A DNA stretch of 25,462 nt. It comes from JANWLD01 sp035700225. GTDB taxonomy: Bacteria; Patescibacteriota; Saccharimonadia; Saccharimonadales; 2-12-FULL-41-12. Below, one piece after another: positions 1 through 7,329 of this stretch. Where the stretch lies: the NCBI GenBank assembly GCA_035700225.1, contig DASSOT010000021.1, positions 1 to 25,462 on the forward strand, given 5' to 3'. The position numbers and the translations under genes are program-made. Under the pieces are notes generated by a model that did not search any database, was not told the DNA's origin, and was given only the letters and a program-made list of their open reading frames with translations. Numbering within the stretch: the stretch's first letter is position 1; each line of letters begins with the position of its first letter.

Positions 1-1
1 A

Positions 2-412
2 GAGTGGCGGACTATGAGGGCGTACAGCTTTTCGCAACTGTTAAGACATCCTTTGGGTCTTTTAGCTTTTGCTCAAGAAAAGAATAAATTTCAAAAAGAA
101 TATAGTTCCAGGTTTGCCGGCCATATTGCCATAACCGAGATTCAGCAGATTGAACAAAGAAGCTTTGCCAAGATCGGGGCGTTGGCAGTAGGAGAAGATT
201 ACCGCGGTAACGGTCTGGCCTCTGCCCTTGTGGGGGAGCTGATAAAAACAAGCTCGGAAACTCTGCCGGGCATAGATGGGTATTACGCATATGTCCACCC
301 GGATAGTCTGAGCGCCTTTCTGGATAACGGCGCGAACGTAGTCGGCGCCAGACATACGATAGCGCCGCCAACAGGCTGTAATATTATTGTGAGTATTGCC
401 GGGGAAGGCTGA
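2..412 (+). CDS. GNAT-family N-acetyltransferase, C-terminal part (5' end outside window)
   Basis: The reading frame is open to the left edge; the first ATG in view is at 14, but in-frame codons continue upstream of it, so the true start probably lies outside. The acetyl-CoA binding motif A is visible as IGALAVGEDYRGNGLASALV, whose RGNGLA is the Q/R-x-x-G-x-G/A pyrophosphate loop. The 133 or so residues seen are short for a GNAT domain (usually about 150), which fits a truncated view. Substrate is unknown. The gene ends in TGA at 410-412, and the putative argS -10 box begins at the next base. Family assignment is fairly safe; function is not. Confidence 0.7.
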   Translation, partial: EWRTMRAYSFSQLLRHPLGLLAFAQEKNKFQKEYSSRFAGHIAITEIQQIEQRSFAKIGALAVGEDYRGNGLASALVGELIKTSSETLPGIDGYYAYVHPDSLSAFLDNGANVVGARHTIAPPTGCNIIVSIAGEG

Positions 413-418
413 TATACT
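413..418 (+). promoter_or_regulatory. -10 box of argS (leaderless type)
   Basis: TATACT starts right after the stop codon of the upstream gene and ends 8 nt before the argS ATG at 427. A start site 6-8 nt after the box would fall at or beside the ATG, so the transcript would have almost no leader. No Shine-Dalgarno sequence is present. Confidence 0.5.
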
Positions 419-426
419 TGACACTA

Positions 427-2094
427 ATGGACAAGGAGTTGCAAAACCGGATAAGCAGTGCCTGCAAAAAGCTGTTCGGCAAGGACGTTTCGGCCCAGGT
501 TTTCCGCCCGGATGAGCAGTTCGGAGATTTTTCTACCAACTGCGCGCTGAAACTTGCCGGCGAACTTGGCAGTAACCCGCGGGAAATCGCTGGGCAGATT
601 GCCGAGGAATTAAGCGCCGATGAAAACTTCAAAGACGTTTCCGTAGCCGGACCGGGATTTATCAACATAACCTTGCAGGATTCCGTTCTGTTCACATCTT
701 CGATGACTGCGCACAAGCTGGAAAAGACCCTGGCTTCTCGAAGCATCGTTACCGAATATTCCGACCCGAACCCGTTCAAAGTTTTGCATGCCGGGCATCT
801 TTACACATCCGTGGTCGGCGACTCTATCTCAAACATCCTGGAGTCTGCCGGCGCTAAGGTCCACAGGGTAAATTACGGCGGCGACGTGGGTTTGCACGTA
901 GCGAAGACCATGTGGGCGATATTGGAAAAACTTGGCGGGGAAAAGCCGGGCGGACTGGACGGTATCAAAAAGGACGGGCGCGCCGACTGGCTGGCTGAGT
1001 GCTATGTGTCCGGCAATGACGCGTATGAGGACAATCCGCAGGCTAAAGAAGAAATGGCCGTTCTCAACAAAAAGATTTACAAACTGGTTGAGAAAAAAGA
1101 TAAAGATTCACCGCTGGGAAAGATTTATTGGACGACACGTTCTTGGAGCTATGAATATTTTGACGATTTTTATGCCCGCATCGGCATAAGCTTTGAAAAA
1201 TATTATCCGGAAAGCACGGTGGCGGAGTTGGGTTTGAGCACGGTCAAAGAAAACACGCCAGGCATCTACAGCGAATCGGATGGCGCCATCGTGTACGAGG
1301 GAGAAAAAGAAGGTTTGCACACCCGCGTGTTCGTAACCCGCGAGGGCCTGCCGACCTACGAAGCGAAAGAAGTAGGCCTGATACTTCAAAAACAGAAGGA
1401 TTATGCATTTGATAAATCCGTAGTGATAACAGCCAATGAGATAAGCCAATATATGCAGGTGGTCCTAAAGAGCATAGAAAAATTTGCCCCGGAGCTGGTC
1501 GAAAAGACCGCTCATCTGACCCATGGGCTGGTAAAACTGCCGGGCGCTCAAAAGATGAGCAGTAGGAAGGGCAATGTACTCAAAGCGGTCGACATCATAG
1601 ACTTGGCGGAGGAATCATCCAAAAAAATCAACCCCTCGACCACGCCGGATATCGTGCTGGGAGCCATCAAATATTCTTTCCTTAAATCCGGCCTCGGCGG
1701 GGACGTGATATTCGATGCCAAAGAATCCGTGAGCATAGAAGGTAACAGCGGCCCATACCTGCAGTACGCGCTGGTCAGGGCGAAGAGCATCCTGCAAAAA
1801 GCCGGCAAAGCCAGCGAATCTTCCGCGGATGAGCTTAACGGCGAAGAACGCTCCCTTGCCCGTAAGATAAGTATTTATCCGGAAGTGTTTGCGACTGCTT
1901 TGGAAGAGCTTTCGCCGCACCATATCTGCACGTATCTCTACGAGCTGGCCCAGGTATTCAACCGTTTTTACGAAAAGAACCGTGTCATCGGCGACGCACG
2001 TTCGGATATTCGCATCAGGCTTGTAGGTGCTTACGCGCAGGTATTAGGAAGCGGACTCGATATATTGGGGATAACGACTCCGGAGAAGATGTAG
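427..2094 (+). CDS. argS: Arginyl-tRNA synthetase
   Basis: Class I aminoacyl-tRNA synthetase that charges tRNA-Arg with arginine in the cytoplasm. From the ATG at 427 it is 555 aa, a normal length for ArgRS. The N-terminal tRNA-binding (ArgS-N) domain spans about residues 1-90, ending at a VAGPGFINI motif. The class I signature is HAGH at 121-124, preceded by EYSDPNPFKVL, and the KMSKS loop is KMSSR at 376-380. The C-terminal DALR anticodon-binding domain spans roughly 435-555. A TTG at 418 would add three residues but overlaps the -10 box, so I chose the ATG. The HAD gene follows 2 nt after the stop, so the two are probably co-transcribed. Confidence 0.96.
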   Translation: MDKELQNRISSACKKLFGKDVSAQVFRPDEQFGDFSTNCALKLAGELGSNPREIAGQIAEELSADENFKDVSVAGPGFINITLQDSVLFTSSMTAHKLEKTLASRSIVTEYSDPNPFKVLHAGHLYTSVVGDSISNILESAGAKVHRVNYGGDVGLHVAKTMWAILEKLGGEKPGGLDGIKKDGRADWLAECYVSGNDAYEDNPQAKEEMAVLNKKIYKLVEKKDKDSPLGKIYWTTRSWSYEYFDDFYARIGISFEKYYPESTVAELGLSTVKENTPGIYSESDGAIVYEGEKEGLHTRVFVTREGLPTYEAKEVGLILQKQKDYAFDKSVVITANEISQYMQVVLKSIEKFAPELVEKTAHLTHGLVKLPGAQKMSSRKGNVLKAVDIIDLAEESSKKINPSTTPDIVLGAIKYSFLKSGLGGDVIFDAKESVSIEGNSGPYLQYALVRAKSILQKAGKASESSADELNGEERSLARKISIYPEVFATALEELSPHHICTYLYELAQVFNRFYEKNRVIGDARSDIRIRLVGAYAQVLGSGLDILGITTPEKM

Positions 2095-2096
2095 CT

Positions 2097-2729
2097 ATGG
2101 ATAAAAAAGGCGTCGTGGTTTTGGACTTTGACGGCACCATTGCCGACGCTGAGGAAGTAATGCTTAGGATATACGAGCCTTTAGCGGACCGGCATGGTTG
2201 GCCGAAACTTACGAAGAGAGAATATTACCGGCTGAAAAAAGGAAGCCCGCGGGAAATCATGCATTGGGCCGGCATCAAACTTTGGCAGGTGCCGAAACTT
2301 CTGCGTCTGGGCCGGGCGGAATACAAAAAACATGCCGGCGAGATAAAGCTGTTCAGAGGGATGCCTGAGGTACTCGACAGGCTGGCCGAGGATAGGGACG
2401 TTTATATACTCAGCTCCAACGAGCGGGAAACCGTGCGAAAGATTTTGAAGAACAACAAACTTAAAGCCAAAGTGACGATAATGCACGGCTCTCCGTTGTT
2501 CGGCAAGGACAAAGCCATCAAAAAGCTGCTGAAGCTGGGATATGAGAGAAAGCTTTCCTGGATGATAGGCGACGAAATCCGCGACATGGAAGCGGGCAAA
2601 AAAGCCCGGGTCAACACCATCGGTGTGATCTGGGGGCTTCAAAGTGAGGCCGGTATCAAAAAAGCCGGGCCGGATCATATAGCCAAAAAGCCTGATGATA
2701 TTCTTAAATTTATATATAATAAGCAGTAA
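2097..2729 (+). CDS. HAD-superfamily hydrolase (phosphoglycolate phosphatase-like)
   Basis: Predicted cytoplasmic Mg-dependent phosphatase of 210 aa. HAD motif I is DFDGT at 10-14 (nucleophile D10, acid/base D12), motif II is SSN at 106-108, motif III is K138 in GKDKA, and motif IV is GDEIRD at 158-163 with D159 and D163. A helical cap lies between motifs I and II (about 17-85), as in the Gph/PpaX-like C1 subclass. The start is 2 nt after the argS stop, with a GGAGA motif inside the 3' end of argS serving as a possible ribosome binding site. The substrate cannot be deduced; phosphoglycolate or another small phosphomonoester is typical of the family. Confidence 0.85.
   Translation: MDKKGVVVLDFDGTIADAEEVMLRIYEPLADRHGWPKLTKREYYRLKKGSPREIMHWAGIKLWQVPKLLRLGRAEYKKHAGEIKLFRGMPEVLDRLAEDRDVYILSSNERETVRKILKNNKLKAKVTIMHGSPLFGKDKAIKKLLKLGYERKLSWMIGDEIRDMEAGKKARVNTIGVIWGLQSEAGIKKAGPDHIAKKPDDILKFIYNKQ
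2715..2720 (+). promoter_or_regulatory. Possible -10 box for mscL-msrB
   Basis: A perfect TATAAT lies in the last codons of the HAD gene, 38 nt before the mscL ATG. This would give a leader of about 32 nt that includes the AAGGAG Shine-Dalgarno. No good -35 is seen 17 nt upstream, and the region is AT-rich, so this is tentative. Confidence 0.3.
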
Positions 2730-2758
2730 TCGGTGGGGCGATAAAGGAGCTAGAACAA

Positions 2759-3190
2759 ATGCCGGAAGACAAAATATCAAAAGAAGAATCAGCAAAAAAA
2801 CGCAGAGCTGAAAAGGCGGCGCAGGCGAGGGCTAAAGCCCGCGCGCGAGCCAAGAAGGTGAATGTAAAGGCCAAGAATCAGGTGGAGGATTTTTCAGACT
2901 TTATCCGCAAGCAAGGCGTCGTAGGTTTGGCCATAGGTCTGGTTCTCGGTGTCCAGGTAAAGGCGCTGGTCGACCAGATAGTGGCAAGTTTCATAAACCC
3001 GCTTTTGGGTCTGATACTCCCAGGCCACGGGGGCCTGGCTGACAAGACTTTCGTGTTGAGCGTAGGCGACAAGCAGGCTGTATTTTCCTATGGTGCGACC
3101 ATATCGGTTCTAATAAGCTTCATAGCAGTGCTTTTAATAGTGTACTTTGGCGTAAAAGCGCTCAGGCTTGAAAAATTAACCAATAAATAG
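2759..3190 (+). CDS. mscL: Large-conductance mechanosensitive channel MscL with basic N-terminal extension
   Basis: Homopentameric membrane channel that opens under high membrane tension to release solutes in hypo-osmotic shock. Of the 143 aa, residues about 44-143 are the MscL fold: an amphipathic DFSDFIRKQ start, TM1 around 54-77 with the pore-lining VGLAIGLVLG stretch, a periplasmic loop, TM2 around 111-132, and a short charged tail. Residues 1-42 form an unusual extension rich in Lys, Arg and Ala (about 20 basic residues) that standard MscL (about 130 aa in total) lacks. AAGGAG at 2744-2749 lies 9 nt before the ATG, a clear Shine-Dalgarno. msrB follows after 2 nt, suggesting a stress-response operon. 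Confidence 0.9.
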   Translation: MPEDKISKEESAKKRRAEKAAQARAKARARAKKVNVKAKNQVEDFSDFIRKQGVVGLAIGLVLGVQVKALVDQIVASFINPLLGLILPGHGGLADKTFVLSVGDKQAVFSYGATISVLISFIAVLLIVYFGVKALRLEKLTNK

Positions 3191-3192
3191 CC

Positions 3193-3591
3193 ATGAAGTT
3201 TTCCGAAGAAGAGTGGAAGAAAAAGCTGACTCCGGAGCAGTACCGCATATTGCGCGAAAAAGGTACGGAAAAACCTTTTACCGGCAGACTGCTGGACGAA
3301 AAAAGAGACGGTGTTTTCAAATGTGCCGCCTGCAAAACGGAGCTGTTTAAGAGCGATTCCAAATATGATTCGACCATTGCCGGGTTAGCAGGCTGGCCAA
3401 GTTTTTCCGATGTCGTGGCTAGCGACAGGGTAGAACTGGCTGATGATAACAGTCTTGGTATGCACCGGACCGAAGTCATCTGCAAGAACTGTGGCAGTCA
3501 TCTGGGCCATCTTTTTGATGATGATTCATCACCCACGGGCCGGCATTATTGTATAAACTCGGCCTGTCTGGACTTCAAGCCGAAAAACTAA
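3193..3591 (+). CDS. msrB: Peptide-methionine (R)-S-oxide reductase MsrB
   Basis: Reduces methionine-R-sulfoxide in oxidised proteins using thioredoxin-type electron donors. It is 132 aa, the usual length of single-domain MsrB. Two CxxC motifs (C44/C47 and C97/C100) form the structural zinc site. GWPSF at 67-71 and the catalytic Cys120 in RHYCINS are present, and an extra Cys125 (NSACLDF) lies five residues later. The start follows the mscL stop by 2 nt, so translation is probably coupled. After its stop comes a 98-nt gap to the convergent VanY gene; I see no gene or GC-rich hairpin with a T-run there. Confidence 0.95.
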   Translation: MKFSEEEWKKKLTPEQYRILREKGTEKPFTGRLLDEKRDGVFKCAACKTELFKSDSKYDSTIAGLAGWPSFSDVVASDRVELADDNSLGMHRTEVICKNCGSHLGHLFDDDSSPTGRHYCINSACLDFKPKN

Positions 3592-3689
3592 TCCCGAACG
3601 AACCCTATAACCAAGTTTACAGGTTGAAACATGCAACTAAAACGCGCGATAGCGTATTTAAGTCGCACATATCATAACCAGATGGCGGG

Positions 3690-4409
3690 CTAATACGTGG
3701 TTGCGAACGGCACGCCGAAGAATTGTTCCATAGTCTTGCCGGACTTGTATATTTTCGTTGCCAGGTCTATGCCCATATAGCGTACGTGCCATGGTTCGTA
3801 CTGATAGCCGGTCAGCCTTTCCTTGCCTTTGGGGTAGCGAATGATGAAACCGTATTCATGGGCGTGTTCGGCCAGCCATTGTCCCGCCTGCGTATCACCG
3901 AAACAGATTTGCAGGTCGCATGATGAGCCTCCTAGGTCGGCCGCCAGCCCGGTCTGATGCTCGCTATGGCCCGGCCGCGCGCTATAAGTGTCGGCTTTGG
4001 CTCGGCCGTCTTTTTTTACGTAATTGTTATAAACTTGCGTCTGATAAGTATAAGATCGATAACCGCTTAGTATCTTTATATTTACTCCGTCATCACCGGC
4101 GGCGCTGATAAGCTGGTTCAGTGCGTTGGCCGTGTCGGCGCGCAGTTGCGCCCCGTTCAATGTCACCAGGTTGTCAGGCACATATGTGCTGGAAACCGCC
4201 CTTTTTTTGTTGACTATGTAATAAATACTGGCCGGGTTGTCGATGGTGTATTTTGCGACTTCGTCCTTGTTCAAGCCCGAAGGGTTTTTGAACTTGGACT
4301 GTGTTTTTGATGAGCCCGACGGTGAGTCACCACCCTTACTGAATAATAGAAATCCGCCTACTGCAAGGATTATCACAAGCAATATAAATACAATGATTCT
4401 TCTGCGCAT
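3690..4409 (-). CDS. Membrane-anchored D-alanyl-D-alanine carboxypeptidase (VanY/LdcB type, M15B)
   Basis: Zinc peptidase expected to trim peptidoglycan stem peptides outside the membrane; 239 aa. Residues 4-23 form one hydrophobic N-terminal helix after MRRR, so it is a signal anchor or uncleaved signal. A Ser/Gly/Lys linker spans about 25-48. The catalytic domain carries SGYRSYTYQ at 115-123, the zinc motif SEHQTGLAADLG (H151, D158) and EPWH at 206-209, giving catalytic E206 and third ligand H209. All key residues are intact. It is divergent from orn across only 35 nt. A TATGAT on its own strand at 4416-4421 ends 6 nt before the ATG. Carboxypeptidase activity on D-Ala or D-Lac ends is inferred from the family. 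Confidence 0.9.
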   Translation of the reverse strand: MRRRIIVFILLVIILAVGGFLLFSKGGDSPSGSSKTQSKFKNPSGLNKDEVAKYTIDNPASIYYIVNKKRAVSSTYVPDNLVTLNGAQLRADTANALNQLISAAGDDGVNIKILSGYRSYTYQTQVYNNYVKKDGRAKADTYSARPGHSEHQTGLAADLGGSSCDLQICFGDTQAGQWLAEHAHEYGFIIRYPKGKERLTGYQYEPWHVRYMGIDLATKIYKSGKTMEQFFGVPFATTY

Positions 4410-4415
4410 ATATAA

Positions 4416-4421
4416 ATCATA
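4416..4421 (-). promoter_or_regulatory. -10 box of the VanY-type peptidase gene (leaderless)
   Basis: TATGAT on the minus strand, 6 nt before the ATG at 4409, which places the predicted transcription start on the A of the start codon. No Shine-Dalgarno is present. Confidence 0.5.
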
Positions 4422-4430
4422 ACACTAGGT

Positions 4431-4436
4431 TATAAT
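4431..4436 (+). promoter_or_regulatory. -10 box of orn (leaderless)
   Basis: A perfect TATAAT ends 8 nt before the ATG at 4445. It sits 9 bp from the opposing -10 box of the divergent peptidase gene. No Shine-Dalgarno is present. Confidence 0.55.
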
Positions 4437-4444
4437 TGATGTTT

Positions 4445-4993
4445 ATGCGGATAGACAAAAATCTGCCGGCAAGCAAACTGCTGTGGATAGACCTGGAAAT
4501 GACCGGGCTTGAAGTAGAGAAAGACGTGATTATCGAAGTGGCCTGCGAGGTCACGGACTTTGACTTCAAAACACTTGCTACCTACGAAGCGGTTATCAAG
4601 CAATCGGACCAAGCTTTGGAGAACATGAATGACTGGTCAAAGGTACAGCACAAAGCGTCCGGTCTGACCGAGCGGATAAAAAAAGAAGGCAGGGATGAAA
4701 GGACCGTAGTGCATGAACTGGTCGGTTTCATCAAAGCCCAGTTCGGCGATGAACCGGCGGTACTTGCGGGGAACTCGATTCACAATGACCGAAGCTTCAT
4801 AAAGAAACACTGGCCGGAGGTGGAAAAGCTGTTACATTACCGTATGCTGGATGTTTCCAGCTTTAAGATACTTATGCAGACGAAATACAACGTAAGGTTC
4901 GCTAAAAAGGAAGTGCATCGCGCGTTCGATGATATCCAGGCTTCTATAGCCGAGCTTCAATACTACATAGATGCGCTGAAAAAAACGGATTAA
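4445..4993 (+). CDS. orn: Oligoribonuclease (3'-5' exoribonuclease for nanoRNA)
   Basis: DEDDh exonuclease that degrades 2-5 nt RNA to mononucleotides, the last step of mRNA decay. It is 182 aa from the ATG at 4445, matching E. coli Orn in length. All catalytic residues are visible: D16 and E18 in WIDLEMTG, D115 in NSIHNDRSF, H158 and D163 in VHRAFDDIQ. An upstream ATG at 4439 and a TTG at 4436 are in frame, but they lie too close to or within the TATAAT box; the ATG at 4445 fits a leaderless start. It overlaps the convergent downstream gene by 4 nt. The DHH-type protein at 23277, which might have been a second nanoRNase, looks catalytically dead. Confidence 0.96.
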   Translation: MRIDKNLPASKLLWIDLEMTGLEVEKDVIIEVACEVTDFDFKTLATYEAVIKQSDQALENMNDWSKVQHKASGLTERIKKEGRDERTVVHELVGFIKAQFGDEPAVLAGNSIHNDRSFIKKHWPEVEKLLHYRMLDVSSFKILMQTKYNVRFAKKEVHRAFDDIQASIAELQYYIDALKKTD

Positions 4994-5601
4994 TGCATGG
5001 GCTCAGCCGGAGGCGGGGGCAGGTTGCGCTGTAATTGTTCGGCGTCTATAGGGCCTTGATGGCTAGAGCCGGGGATAGGAAGAATATTTTCTCCGGCTGG
5101 AGGAATCGGTTCCGGAGCCTGCGCCGGAGTGTCGCCGGGTCGCGGCGAATATCTATCATCAGCCTTTGCTTTTACACGGTCTAACTCTTCGTCAAGCTTA
5201 TCTCTCCTTGCCTGCGCATCGGGTGATAATTCGGTGCCAGGTGTGGCTACGCCTTGGGCCGCCCGCGTAGCATCATAAGCTTCGCCCGGCTTCATTATTC
5301 CGGCATTTTCCGCGGGTTCGCCGATGGAGCCTACTCTTTCCCTTATTCTTTTCAGGCCCCTGCTTATCTTTATAGACCTGCCGCCGTCTGAACCGGCTTC
5401 TTCCGAAGGAGGTACCATAGAATCTGCGGTTGCAACACCGCCTTCGCCTTTTGCTTTGCGCGAAGCACTGAAGGTTTCAAGCGCATGGGCTATACCCTCT
5501 TCGGGCATACCTTCGCTTTGCAGGAATCGCTTGTATTCTTCCGCCGACTCCATAGGGGGAGGACTCAGAGGTGATCTGCTTTCTTGGCCTTGTGTTTGCA
5601 T
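4990..5601 (-). CDS. Proline-rich, largely disordered protein of unknown function
   Basis: 203 aa, not recognised. There is no signal peptide or membrane helix. Composition is rich in Pro, Glu, Ala, Gly and Ser. Residues about 18-50 (ESAEEYKRFLQSEGMPEEG and after) may form a short helical segment resembling a UBA-like or helix-turn-helix piece. A basic patch lies near 75-90 (SIKISRGLKRIRERVG) and a charged helix near 130-148 (DAQARRDKLDEELDRVKAK). The C-terminus is proline-rich (NLPPPPAEP). It converges on orn with a 4-nt overlap of the 3' ends. A complete sigma-70-like promoter lies upstream with a leader of about 35 nt, but no Shine-Dalgarno is near the ATG. Confidence 0.65.
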   Translation of the reverse strand: MQTQGQESRSPLSPPPMESAEEYKRFLQSEGMPEEGIAHALETFSASRKAKGEGGVATADSMVPPSEEAGSDGGRSIKISRGLKRIRERVGSIGEPAENAGIMKPGEAYDATRAAQGVATPGTELSPDAQARRDKLDEELDRVKAKADDRYSPRPGDTPAQAPEPIPPAGENILPIPGSSHQGPIDAEQLQRNLPPPPAEPMH

Positions 5602-5642
5602 GTGATGGGGTTTTTATTTTTGTTTTTACCTTTCTAGCCAAC

Positions 5643-5671
5643 AATTTAGCACAAAATGTACTATTTGTCAA
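5643..5671 (-). promoter_or_regulatory. Sigma-70 promoter for the proline-rich protein gene
   Basis: On the minus strand TTGACA (5666-5671) is followed by exactly 17 nt and then TAAATT (5643-5648), preceded by TGC as an extended -10. The predicted start near 5636 gives a leader of about 35 nt rich in A and C with no Shine-Dalgarno close to the ATG at 5601. Confidence 0.5.
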
Positions 5672-5705
5672 TTAGCTTATGTTTAATATAATTACAATAT
5701 TCTTA

Positions 5706-5711
5706 TATAAT
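5706..5711 (+). promoter_or_regulatory. -10 box upstream of the YjbR-like gene
   Basis: A perfect TATAAT ends 11 nt before the ATG at 5723, predicting a leader of about 5 nt. The surrounding 5675-5711 stretch is very AT-rich and lacks a clear -35. No Shine-Dalgarno is present. Confidence 0.45.
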
Positions 5712-5722
5712 GGCCCATTGTC

Positions 5723-6247
5723 ATGAACCATAAAAAGGTGGAAGAATACATACTTTCAATGCCGAACTCAAAGCTGGATTATCCGTTCGGTAAAGATGTC
5801 GCAGTCTATAAAGTTTTTGTTCCTGAAAAGACCAGTCACGTGCATGTTGAGGGAGTGCAAGGAAACAAGGAGAAACGAGCGAATCGTACAAAAGGTACGG
5901 TGAGCGAGTCTCGGACGCAGATGACACAGGAATCCCCAGCAAGCACAGCCAGTGTTTCCGGCTCTGGCGGAAAGCAGGGCGGTGCGATGCACGGGGACTG
6001 GAAGATGTTTGCGTTGATTGCGGAAGGCTCCGACCCGGTCCGGTTGAGCTTGAAGTGCGACCCGAAGCTATCAGAATTATTGCGCGAAAAATACGAATCG
6101 GTAATGCCCGGGTATCATTTGAATAAAAAACACTGGAACACGCTGGTGCTGAGCGGACAGTTACCGTGGGAAGAAATCCAGGCGCTCATTCTTCATAGCT
6201 ATAATCTGGTCGCCGAGACCGGCGCAAGCTCGCCTGCTATCGGCTAG
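5723..6247 (+). CDS. MmcQ/YjbR-family protein with a low-complexity insertion
   Basis: YjbR-fold (CyaY-like alpha/beta, DNA-binding-like) protein of unknown role; 174 aa against about 115 for typical members. The N-terminus carries the family start (HKKVEEYILSMPNSKLDYPFG, then VAVYKVF). The second half matches the rest: KMFALIAEG, VRLSLKCDP, then GYHLNKKHWNTLVL and LPWEEIQALILHSYNLV. Between them, residues about 34-92 form a polar Ser/Thr/Gly/Lys-rich insertion that replaces what is normally a short turn. DNA for the insertion (about 5822-5998) includes a small inverted repeat at 5885-5899. It overlaps the convergent downstream gene by 11 nt. The family call is good; whether the insertion disrupts function is unknown. 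Confidence 0.8.
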   Translation: MNHKKVEEYILSMPNSKLDYPFGKDVAVYKVFVPEKTSHVHVEGVQGNKEKRANRTKGTVSESRTQMTQESPASTASVSGSGGKQGGAMHGDWKMFALIAEGSDPVRLSLKCDPKLSELLREKYESVMPGYHLNKKHWNTLVLSGQLPWEEIQALILHSYNLVAETGASSPAIG

Positions 6248-7244
6248 CGTCTTTTAAGATAAGCTTTATCTGCTCATTGGCGTCGTTGAAGATAGCTTTT
6301 TCTGTGGAATTGCCGCCGGCGTAGGCTTCCTCCAGCTGTTTTTGGTAATCCGAAAGCTGTTTTTGTAGTAATTCGCTATAGGTTTGGTCAAACCGGCTGT
6401 TCTGCTGGCCTTTCGTAAGAACGGCATCATTAGCCGGGTCTTCCACGCCTATATCCTTGCTTTTCAGCTTGTCTTTACCGCGTACTGCCAGCGCTGAGAT
6501 AATCTCCTGCTTGGTCGAATCTACGGATAATTTGACAGTAGTAGCACGATACAGAAGATTCTTGTCGCTGATGTTTTCGCTGGCTTTTTCGGCGACGCGG
6601 GAAATTTCCGATTCGGTTTGCGCCAGCGCCAACAGCCTGTCTTTTTGGGCATTGTCAGCACTGCTTAAGAAGCTGTTGGTAATGACTATCATAATTATGA
6701 GCGCTATGAGGGCAACACAACCGAAGATTATCTTTTGTTTCGGCGTGCCACCGATATAAAAACCGCGTTTTGGAGCTTCGGGATTCATTATGAACTCATA
6801 CGGGTTGCCGTTCAGGCCTCCGGAAGTGTCTTCGGGCGGAGGACTGCCTGCGTTGCCCGCCTGGCCCAGCGGTTGTTGTCCTTCGGATGTGAAGCTTTGC
6901 CTGGGGTTATGCGGAGCGTTTGACGGGCTGAATGTGCGCATAGACCCGCCGCCTCCGGGAGGAGGAGTTGCTGGTCCGGCGCCTCCGCCGCCGCGCAGAT
7001 TCGGCATGACTACGTTCTGGTGCACGTACGCGTCGGCGTATTTTTTCATGTGCGAAGGCAGGTTTTTCTGCAAATGTTGGGACATGGCGGCCTGTACGTG
7101 CTGGGGCATGTAGCCGCCCTGTTGGTATTTTTGCAGGTGGGCAGGCATGGTGGTTGGGTTTGAGAAATGCTGGTCCATGGCCTTTTGTGCCGCCGGAGGT
7201 ATGTAGGTATAGCTGTGTTTCGTATTGTCGGAAGGCCTTGCCAT
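6237..7244 (-). CDS. Single-pass membrane protein with N-terminal tandem repeats, unknown function
   Basis: 335 aa, not recognised. Residues 1-80 are Gln/His/Met/Tyr-rich and hold two related units, about 18-40 and 49-69, sharing the pattern AM-x-QH, M/LP-x-H and KKY/QKY. Residues 84-145 are Gly/Pro/Ser-rich and probably disordered. One strong transmembrane helix lies at about 172-194 (IIFGCVALIALIIMIVI). The remaining 140 residues are a charged, helical, probably extracytoplasmic domain (for example KQLSDYQKQLEEAYAG). With GTPKQK just before the helix the N-terminus is probably cytoplasmic. The ATG lies 6 nt after TTTAAT with no Shine-Dalgarno. It is divergent from dnaG. Confidence 0.7.
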   Translation of the reverse strand: MARPSDNTKHSYTYIPPAAQKAMDQHFSNPTTMPAHLQKYQQGGYMPQHVQAAMSQHLQKNLPSHMKKYADAYVHQNVVMPNLRGGGGAGPATPPPGGGGSMRTFSPSNAPHNPRQSFTSEGQQPLGQAGNAGSPPPEDTSGGLNGNPYEFIMNPEAPKRGFYIGGTPKQKIIFGCVALIALIIMIVITNSFLSSADNAQKDRLLALAQTESEISRVAEKASENISDKNLLYRATTVKLSVDSTKQEIISALAVRGKDKLKSKDIGVEDPANDAVLTKGQQNSRFDQTYSELLQKQLSDYQKQLEEAYAGGNSTEKAIFNDANEQIKLILKDASR

Positions 7245-7250
7245 AGCTTA

Positions 7251-7256
7251 ATTAAA
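7251..7256 (-). promoter_or_regulatory. Weak -10 box of the repeat-containing membrane protein gene
   Basis: TTTAAT on the minus strand ends 6 nt before the ATG at 7244, matching the leaderless spacing of neighbouring genes. The usually conserved second-position A is T, so it is weaker than the others. Confidence 0.3.
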
Positions 7257-7316
7257 CCATAAGCGAAAGCGATAGAGAAAACGCGGCTTAAGCTTGATAC
7301 TTAATGCTAGCTACTA

Positions 7317-7322
7317 GATACT
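7317..7322 (+). promoter_or_regulatory. -10 box of dnaG-rpoD (leaderless)
   Basis: GATACT ends 7 nt before the dnaG ATG at 7330, and there is no Shine-Dalgarno. An overlapping TACTAT (7319-7324) is an alternative. Confidence 0.35.
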
Positions 7323-7329
7323 ATCTGTT

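Noticed and set aside
3592..3689. 98-nt convergent gap between msrB and the VanY-type gene as a possible terminator or small RNA
   Set aside because: No GC-rich stem followed by T-run, no -10 box with a following structured transcript; nothing supportable seen.
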